11,205 bases of DNA from Lachnospiraceae bacterium (lineage in GTDB: Bacteria > Bacillota > Clostridia > Lachnospirales > Lachnospiraceae), in the NCBI GenBank assembly GCA_017475845.1, contig JAFVEU010000241.1, forward strand, positions 1 through 11,205, written 5' to 3'. The position numbers were made by a program, and so were the translations under genes. Shown in pieces: positions 6,346-11,205 of the stretch (position 1 is the first letter of the stretch; every line of letters starts with the position of its first letter). The notes under the pieces are model-generated. The model was not told the DNA's origin. It saw nothing but the letters and a program-made list of their open reading frames with translations, and did not search any database.

Positions 6346-7838
6346 ATCATAAGTATGTCTTTCCTGCGTCAGCACATTGGGCGTTGACCTTTTTTACCGA
6401 CCGTCTGGTATTCAATTTCACGGAAGAAAGCAACAGCGCAAATTATGTATGCTGCAAGGCTGTTCTTCTTTTTCTGCTCTTAATCCTTTGGAAGATCATA
6501 ACGGAACACAGCAGGGAAACCATGGAGATCCTGAAATATGCGGGGATATATTTTATCCCCCTTATTTTTGTGCTTATCTTCAAGCTTCCCCAGGGCTTTT
6601 TATCAAACGATGAGAGACTGATATTTGAGGAGGCGGTGAAGCTTATGGATTACACCTGGTTCTCCTATCTCACCACCTGGTACTATATCGTCTCTCTGAT
6701 GCTGATCCCTGCCTGGTTCGGTCCCATCCTGATAAAGGTGCTGCTACAGATCTTTGTATGCGCCTATACCGTAAAGAGATCCGTGTCCTTATTCGGTTTC
6801 ATGCCCGGTATCTTTGCATATATTCCCTTCCTTTTCTTCCCGGTCCTTGCCTATACCACATCGGCCCACAGGATACCGGTTTATTTCCTGCTCTATGCGT
6901 TCATGTATGTAAAGCTTTTCTATGACATGCTGGAAAAAAAGGAATTACCCCGGCCTCAGCTTTTCGGGATGATGATCCTTGCTGCGGTATTGACACAGTG
7001 GAGAACAGAGGGGATCTACCTGGCGGGGCTTTTCCCCATACTTCTGCTTATAGTCTATCCACGCTTCCGGGAGCTTAAAAAGGCTGCCTGTCTGATCCTT
7101 GTCTTTTTCCTCATACAGTATATTATTTCCATTCCCCAGAACGGTGCGCTGCCGGGGCGCATGGGAGACAAGGCCAATAACAGGATGGCTCCCTTCTATG
7201 CATATACCATAACAAATATGATGCGGAACGGCCTTGACAGGGAAAAGAACGGGCCGGACCTTGAAAAGGTGGGGAGATATCTGGATCTCCGGGCCATCGA
7301 CCGTATCAATGAGGACTTAAAGGACATTAACTATGAGGACGTGCTGATACTCTACTATCCGGGGTACACCGGAGTAAAGGAGGATGTGACTCCCGAGGAC
7401 TACAATGCCTACACGGAGGGCTGCATGAATATCTTTAAGAATAATCCCGGGGTCTTCTTTGTGACACGCTGCGGAGCCTTTGATTATGCCGCTCTTCCCT
7501 ATAAGGTGGGTACGGATTCCGACGGGATCCGGGGGCTTGCAAAGCTTATCTTCAGCATAGTAAAAGCAGGGTTTTACGATCTCTATATTCCCTGTGTTCT
7601 TCTGATCCTCGGGTGGCTTTTGTCGGTGATAAGGCGGAATGCCTTTTTCTTCTTTGGCGCATCGGGGCTTATTGCCCACTACATCATAGTATTCGTGCTG
7701 GCTCCCGCTTCCTACTTCAAGTATTATTTTCCCATATATTTCACCGTTTATCTGTTCTATGTCCTGATGATCATCAAGACCCTCAGAGAGCGCCTCTCCG
7801 GGCAGGATAAAGGCCGCAGTCCGGAGGCCGGAATTTGA
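6342..7838 (+). CDS. Multi-spanning membrane protein, GT-C-like glycosyltransferase candidate
   Basis: This 498-residue protein has about ten or more hydrophobic segments, including about 37-53, 66-82, 112-142, 151-171, 177-195, 206-218, 225-240, 247-264, 413-431, 434-456 and 461-478, and a long soluble region (about 268-405). After the second segment comes FLSNDERLIF, with an Asn-Asp-Glu at 89-91 placed where GT-C enzymes (PMT, GT39 and relatives) carry an acidic catalytic or metal site in their first outer loop; QWRTEGIYL (219-227) also recalls polyprenyl-phosphate-sugar-using membrane proteins. I could not name a family with certainty. The start by ATGA overlap with HPr has no strong Shine-Dalgarno, so coupling is likely; the extra residues before the first TM leave the exact start open. 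Next to nucleotide-sugar genes, a role in glycan transfer is reasonable inference; an acyltransferase or flippase-like role is less likely. Confidence 0.72.
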   Translation: MNHKYVFPASAHWALTFFTDRLVFNFTEESNSANYVCCKAVLLFLLLILWKIITEHSRETMEILKYAGIYFIPLIFVLIFKLPQGFLSNDERLIFEEAVKLMDYTWFSYLTTWYYIVSLMLIPAWFGPILIKVLLQIFVCAYTVKRSVSLFGFMPGIFAYIPFLFFPVLAYTTSAHRIPVYFLLYAFMYVKLFYDMLEKKELPRPQLFGMMILAAVLTQWRTEGIYLAGLFPILLLIVYPRFRELKKAACLILVFFLIQYIISIPQNGALPGRMGDKANNRMAPFYAYTITNMMRNGLDREKNGPDLEKVGRYLDLRAIDRINEDLKDINYEDVLILYYPGYTGVKEDVTPEDYNAYTEGCMNIFKNNPGVFFVTRCGAFDYAALPYKVGTDSDGIRGLAKLIFSIVKAGFYDLYIPCVLLILGWLLSVIRRNAFFFFGASGLIAHYIIVFVLAPASYFKYYFPIYFTVYLFYVLMIIKTLRERLSGQDKGRSPEAGI

Positions 7839-7863
7839 AATAACAGGGCAATGATGATAAAAT
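7835..7863 (+). promoter_or_regulatory. Putative sigma-A promoter for the rfbD-gmd-fcl operon
   Basis: TTGAAA (7835-7840, 5 of 6 to consensus) and TAAAAT (7858-7863, 5 of 6) are spaced by exactly 17 nt, with a TG extended -10 element at 7855-7856. The predicted transcript start is near 7870, giving a leader of about 30 nt. The -35 box overlaps the TGA stop (7836-7838) of the upstream membrane-protein gene. Confidence 0.75.
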
Positions 7864-7888
7864 ACACGGAGGTCAAGGCACACTGTCA

Positions 7889-7895
7889 AGGGAGG
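7889..7895 (+). promoter_or_regulatory. Ribosome binding site supporting a TTG start for rfbD
   Basis: AGGGAGG lies 5 nt before TTG at 7901. No ATG or GTG in frame lies between it and the nucleotide-binding motif, whose usual distance from the N-terminus (KKILLTGSNGQLG) fits a start exactly at the TTG. Confidence 0.85.
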
Positions 7896-7900
7896 AAGAA

Positions 7901-8773
7901 TTGAAGAAAATACTGCTTACCGGCTCAAACGGACAGCTTGGAAGAGCCATGAACATCGAACTGTCGGGAACGGATTACGAATTGTACAATACGGATGTAT
8001 TTGAGGCTGAAGGCATCCATTCCCTGGATATCACGGATGTGGATGCGGTTATGGATACCGTCCGGAGAGAGAAGCCCTGTGCCATCATTAACTGTGCGGC
8101 CTATACCGCAGTGGATGCCCAGGAAAAGGACGTGGACATGTCCTACAGGATAAACGCCATAGGGCCCCGGAATCTCGCCATCGCTTCCCGGGAGACGGGG
8201 GCAAAGCTCCTGCATGTTTCCACGGATTATGTATTCAGCGGAAACAGTGACAGGCCTTACAGGGAATTTGACAAAACGGGACCTGTAAGCACCTACGGAA
8301 GGACAAAGCTCCAGGGAGAGAAATTTGTCAAAGACTTTGCGGACCGTTATTTTATTGTGCGTACTGCATGGCTGTACGGAGACGGGAAAAACTTTGTGCG
8401 CACCATGCTGAAGCTTTCGGAAAGCCATGATGAAGTGAGCGTGGTCTGCGATCAGGTGGGGAATCCCACCAGCACAAAGGAACTTGCAAAGACGCTCCAC
8501 TACCTGCTTCCCACGGAGAATTACGGTCTCTTCCACGGGACCTGCGAAGGAGACTGCAGCTGGGCGGATTTTGCGGAGAAGATATTTGAACTTGCGGGAA
8601 AAGAAACAAGAGTAAACCGTGTCACAACGGAGGAATACAAAAAGATGAACCCCTTAAGCACAGACAGGCCGGCCTATTCGATACTGGATAACTATATGCT
8701 GAGGCTTACCGGGGATCACGTTTTCGCCCATTGGGAAGATGCACTTAAGGAATATTTAAAGGGAGAGATCTGA
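7901..8773 (+). CDS. rfbD: dTDP-4-dehydrorhamnose reductase
   Basis: RfbD (RmlD) is a cytoplasmic short-chain dehydrogenase that reduces dTDP-4-dehydro-L-rhamnose with NAD(P)H to dTDP-L-rhamnose, the last step of that sugar-donor pathway. The 290-residue protein shows the nucleotide-binding GSNGQLG (8-14), NCAAYTAVD (64-72), STDYVFSG (107-114) and the catalytic Tyr132-x3-Lys136 in TYGRTKLQGE. Then come RTAWLYG and the family's CDQVGNPTST. Length is normal. It begins with TTG behind a strong ribosome binding site and its own predicted promoter, and is followed by gmd after 1 nt. The partner genes rfbA, rfbB and rfbC are not in the window, so rhamnose synthesis needs them elsewhere. A related sugar reductase with another 4-keto substrate is possible but the motifs favour RfbD. 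Confidence 0.92.
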   Translation: MKKILLTGSNGQLGRAMNIELSGTDYELYNTDVFEAEGIHSLDITDVDAVMDTVRREKPCAIINCAAYTAVDAQEKDVDMSYRINAIGPRNLAIASRETGAKLLHVSTDYVFSGNSDRPYREFDKTGPVSTYGRTKLQGEKFVKDFADRYFIVRTAWLYGDGKNFVRTMLKLSESHDEVSVVCDQVGNPTSTKELAKTLHYLLPTENYGLFHGTCEGDCSWADFAEKIFELAGKETRVNRVTTEEYKKMNPLSTDRPAYSILDNYMLRLTGDHVFAHWEDALKEYLKGEI

Positions 8774-8774
8774 T

Positions 8775-9848
8775 ATGAGAAATGTTGCGCTGATAACGGG
8801 AATCACAGGACAGGACGGGTCCTATCTGGCCGATCTGCTTCTGGAAAAGGGATATGAGGTTCACGGGATAATAAGGAGACAGTCAAGCATCAACACAAAG
8901 AGGATCGACCATCTCTATTACAACAGGGAACTGAAGGACAAGACCTTTTTCCTTCATCACGGAGACATGACCGACTCCAGCAACCTAAACCGTATGATAG
9001 AGCAGATCCAGCCTACGGAGATCTATAACCTGGCTGCCCAGTCCCATGTGGGGGTATCCTTTGAGGTGCCTGAATATACGGCAGAGACCACGGGAATAGG
9101 GACACTCCGGATACTGGATGCCATAAAGAAGACCGGAGTAAAGTGCAGGTTCTATCAGGCTTCCACTTCCGAGCTCTTCGGCGGGATACCGGAGACTGCT
9201 CCCCAGTCCGAGAAGACACCCTTTTATCCCAAGAGCCCTTACGGTGCGGCCAAGCTGTATTCCTACTGGATAACCGTAAACTACAGGGAGGCTTACGACC
9301 TCTTTGCCTGCAACGGGATCTTATTCAATCATGAATCCCCCAGGAGAGGGGAGACCTTTGTTACAAGGAAGATCACCCAGGCGGTTGCCAGGATAATCAA
9401 CGGGGATCAGGATGTGCTGCCCCTTGGAAACCTGAACGCCAAACGTGACTGGGGCTTTTCGGGAGATTATGTGGAAGGCATGTGGAGGATACTCCAGCAG
9501 AAAAAGCCCGGAGACTATGTGCTTGCTTCAGGCGAGACCCACTCCGTAAGGGAATTTGCGGAGCTGGCCTTTAAGGAAGTGGGGATAGAGCTGGAATGGA
9601 GAGGCTCCGGTGTAAATGAAAAGGGCTGTGACAAAAAGACAGGAAAGGTATATGTGGAAGTAAATCCCAAGTATTTCAGACCTGCCGAGGTGGAGCTCCT
9701 CTGGGGGGATCCCTCCAGGGCAGAGAAGGAACTGGGGTGGAAGAGGAAGACCAGCTTTACAGAACTGGTACATATGATGGTGGACTCCGATATGAAGGAG
9801 ATCACCGGGAAGAGCATTGAGGAGTATTTAGCCGATGCAGAAGCTTAA
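8775..9848 (+). CDS. gmd: GDP-mannose 4,6-dehydratase
   Basis: Gmd converts GDP-D-mannose to GDP-4-dehydro-6-deoxy-D-mannose, the first committed step to GDP-L-fucose and other GDP-deoxyhexoses. The 357-residue protein has the NADP-binding GITGQDG (9-15), RRQSSIN (34-40), NLAAQSHVGVSFE (85-97), the catalytic STSELFGG (130-137) and Tyr156-x3-Lys160 in SPYGAAK, then NGILFNHESPRRGETFVTRK (180-199) and the C-terminal NPKYFRPAEVELLWGDP, all classic for Gmd. Length is normal. GGGAGAG at 8761-8767 gives a good ribosome binding site 7 nt before the ATG, and the gene starts one base after the rfbD stop. It overlaps fcl by 14 nt, which pairs the two enzymes of the fucose route. I see nothing unusual in it. 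Confidence 0.97.
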   Translation: MRNVALITGITGQDGSYLADLLLEKGYEVHGIIRRQSSINTKRIDHLYYNRELKDKTFFLHHGDMTDSSNLNRMIEQIQPTEIYNLAAQSHVGVSFEVPEYTAETTGIGTLRILDAIKKTGVKCRFYQASTSELFGGIPETAPQSEKTPFYPKSPYGAAKLYSYWITVNYREAYDLFACNGILFNHESPRRGETFVTRKITQAVARIINGDQDVLPLGNLNAKRDWGFSGDYVEGMWRILQQKKPGDYVLASGETHSVREFAELAFKEVGIELEWRGSGVNEKGCDKKTGKVYVEVNPKYFRPAEVELLWGDPSRAEKELGWKRKTSFTELVHMMVDSDMKEITGKSIEEYLADAEA

Positions 9849-10812
9849 TGAGGGAGAAAACAGGGGCATCCGGAAGGCTGCGAAGATCTATGTGGCAGGA
9901 CACAGGGGACTTGTGGGTTCGGCCATTGTGAGGAGCCTTAAGGACAAGGGTTATTCGAATATCGTTGTCAGGACCCATTCGGAGCTGGATCTGACGGATC
10001 AGGGGGCGGTAAGGAGCTTTTTCGAGGCGGAAAAGCCGGAATATGTGGTGCTTGCCGCCGCCCATGTGGGAGGCATAAACGCCAACCGTACCTATCCCGC
10101 GGATTTTATCTATATAAATTCAATGATACAGTGCAATGTTATCAAGGCATCCCATGACTATAAGGTAAAGAAGCTTTTGTTTCTGGGAAGCTCCTGCATC
10201 TATCCAAGGATGGCTCCCCAGCCCATAAAGGAGAGCGCACTTCTCACCGGGCCCCTGGAAGAGACCAATGAGGCTTACGCCGTAGCAAAGATCTCCGGCA
10301 TGGAGATGTGCAAGTTCTTTAAGCGGCAGTACGGAGATGATTTCATAAGCTGTATGCCCACCAATCTCTACGGACCGAATGATAATTTCGATCTGGAGAA
10401 CAGCCATGTGCTTCCGGCCATGATAAGGAAGTTTCATGATGCAAAGGTATCGGGCGCCGAATATACCGAGCTCTGGGGAGACGGCTCCCCCTTAAGGGAA
10501 TTTCTCTATGTGGACGATATGGCTGATGCCTGTGTTTATCTCCTTGAGAATTACAGCGGAGAGGAACATGTAAATATCGGTACCGGAAAGGAGATCACCA
10601 TAAAGGAGCTTGCGGAGACCGTCAGGGATATCGTGGGATTTAAGGGTGAGATCCGGTGGAATACCGATATGCCAAACGGTACCCCCAGGAAGCTCTGTGA
10701 TGTTTCAAAGCTCCACAGTATCGGATGGAAGGAAAAGGTAGACCTTAGAGAAGGGATAAGGCTGGAATATGAGTGGTACCTTTCCCAGGATAAAAAGGAT
10801 CTGAAGCTGTGA
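9835..10812 (+). CDS. fcl: GDP-L-fucose synthase
   Basis: Fcl (WcaG) is the epimerase-reductase that turns the Gmd product into GDP-L-fucose using NADPH. The 325-residue protein has the cofactor loop AGHRGLVG (21-28), AAAHVGGINANRTYPADF (74-91), GSSCIYP (118-124) and Tyr148-x3-Lys152 in AYAVAK. By position against E. coli WcaG (Ser107, Cys109, Tyr136, Lys140, His179) the matching residues are Ser119, Cys121, Tyr148, Lys152 and His191, all present. The NLYGPNDNFD and SPLREFLYVDDMA stretches also fit. The start at 9835 overlaps gmd by 14 nt and has GAGGAG at 9819-9824; the N-terminus is about 12 residues longer than in E. coli and no later start codon precedes the cofactor loop. Its stop overlaps the next gene (GTGA). 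Confidence 0.96.
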   Translation: MQKLNEGENRGIRKAAKIYVAGHRGLVGSAIVRSLKDKGYSNIVVRTHSELDLTDQGAVRSFFEAEKPEYVVLAAAHVGGINANRTYPADFIYINSMIQCNVIKASHDYKVKKLLFLGSSCIYPRMAPQPIKESALLTGPLEETNEAYAVAKISGMEMCKFFKRQYGDDFISCMPTNLYGPNDNFDLENSHVLPAMIRKFHDAKVSGAEYTELWGDGSPLREFLYVDDMADACVYLLENYSGEEHVNIGTGKEITIKELAETVRDIVGFKGEIRWNTDMPNGTPRKLCDVSKLHSIGWKEKVDLREGIRLEYEWYLSQDKKDLKL

Positions 10813-11162
10813 TAATAAGGGTCATCTTTCTGTGTGCAGGTGTGATGCTCCTCATTCTGTCGGGGAAGATCGCGCCTTATATTGACGGAGTCCTTGATGC
10901 CGGGGGCGAAAGGATCCTTGAGAATAAAAGGAAAACTGCGCTCCGGGAGGCATCGGACGGAGTATCTTATGAGGAAGATATCTTGGATAATAAGACCAAA
11001 TGGAAGTTGATAATCACGGGATATGTGATCTTTGCCCTGGTGTCCCTGTTCCTTATAATATCTGTTTTTACCCTGAACCGTAAGATCAATACTCTCTACG
11101 GGAGCATACAGGATATGGAAAACCGGGTGAATACCATGGAAACGGTAAACGGGGACAAGTGA
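10809..11162 (+). CDS. Small two-TM protein with C-terminal coiled coil, unknown function
   Basis: This 117-residue protein is not one I recognise. A first hydrophobic segment starts at the N-terminus (about 2-18), a charged middle of about 45 residues (20-65, rich in Glu, Lys, Arg) follows, then a second segment (about 67-88) and a C-terminal stretch (about 90-112, NRKINTLYGSIQDMENRVNTM) with heptad-like hydrophobic spacing, likely a short coiled coil. The start is GTG, overlapping the fcl stop as GTGA, with AAGGA at 10795-10799 placed 9 nt upstream. The coupled start and the hairpin topology suggest a membrane accessory subunit or scaffold for a neighbouring envelope-glycan enzyme, but that is inference from context. 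The next reading frame begins one base after its stop, so the operon seems to continue. Confidence 0.75.
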   Translation: MIIRVIFLCAGVMLLILSGKIAPYIDGVLDAGGERILENKRKTALREASDGVSYEEDILDNKTKWKLIITGYVIFALVSLFLIISVFTLNRKINTLYGSIQDMENRVNTMETVNGDK

Positions 11163-11163
11163 G

Positions 11164-11205
11164 ATGCTGACGGCTGTCGGCTGCATTGCAGCGGTTATAT
11201 TTAAT
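11164..11205 (+). CDS. Start of a hydrophobic protein, cut by the window edge
   Basis: An ATG at 11164, one base after the preceding stop, opens 14 codons with no stop before the edge: MLTAVGCIAAVIFN. The residues are strongly hydrophobic and could begin a TM segment or signal peptide. GGGGA at 11151-11155 is a modest ribosome binding site 8 nt upstream. Too little is present to name a product; being next in the operon, it is plausibly another envelope-glycan protein. Confidence 0.45.
   Translation, partial: MLTAVGCIAAVIFN

Noticed and set aside
6384..6414. TTGACC near the start of the GT-C-like gene as a promoter
   Set aside because: The only -10 candidate, TATTCA, is weak and spaced 19 nt away, and lies inside coding sequence.
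7317..7889. Reverse-strand open frame of 190 codons, and similar ones at 7925-8536 and 10551-11186
   Set aside because: Each lies opposite well-supported coding sequence with family motifs or membrane topology; the open frames follow from codon bias on the + strand.
7864..7900. Short direct repeat GTCAAGG with two GGAGG motifs before rfbD, as a leader peptide or duplicated ribosome binding site
   Set aside because: No start codon with a sensible short frame follows the first GGAGG; only 7 nt are repeated, which may be chance.

Overview
The window reads as a chromosomal segment of a low-to-mid GC Gram-positive bacterium of class Clostridia, most likely family Lachnospiraceae. The grounds are GGAGG-type ribosome binding sites, heavy use of AGG and ATA codons, and Firmicutes-type genes: a comFC-yvyF pair, cdaA-cdaR, and an HPr that carries both the His15 and Ser46 phosphorylation sites. 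The species cannot be fixed from sequence alone. All recognisable genes lie on the + strand and are packed tightly with frequent 1-14 nt overlaps. I see no tRNA, rRNA, insertion sequence, CRISPR array or prophage.

Region 1 (1-2033) holds the 3' part of a RecD2-like helicase, overlapped by 56 nt by a ComFC-type zinc-finger phosphoribosyltransferase, then a YvyF-like zinc-ribbon/HTH protein. comFC-yvyF is the order known from Bacillus subtilis, but comFA and flgM are not beside it here; a different helicase, RecD2, lies upstream.

Region 2 (2034-5980) has two unassigned membrane proteins that run into the cyclic-di-AMP pair cdaA (diadenylate cyclase) and cdaR (YbbR-domain regulator). The second membrane protein ends in a basic tail built from tandem 16-17-residue repeats, and CdaR ends in an acidic ETGN-repeat tail. 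The usual third partner, glmM, does not follow.

Region 3 (5981-7838) starts with a likely extended -10 promoter and a strong leader hairpin. These precede an HPr phosphocarrier gene that overlaps, by ATGA, a large multi-spanning membrane protein resembling GT-C glycosyltransferases.

Region 4 (7839-11205) starts with a good sigma-A-type promoter whose -35 box overlaps the preceding stop codon. It drives rfbD (TTG start), gmd and fcl, then a small two-TM protein with a coiled-coil tail and the first codons of another hydrophobic protein. This is a nucleotide-sugar module: Gmd plus Fcl make GDP-L-fucose from GDP-mannose, and RfbD makes the last step of dTDP-L-rhamnose. It probably supplies a surface polysaccharide or glycoprotein pathway whose transferases may include the GT-C-like protein and genes beyond the right edge.

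Nothing here is clearly an undescribed system. The best leads are the two unassigned membrane proteins coupled to cdaAR, the HPr leader hairpin, the HPr-glycosyltransferase coupling, and the small membrane protein attached to the fucose genes.
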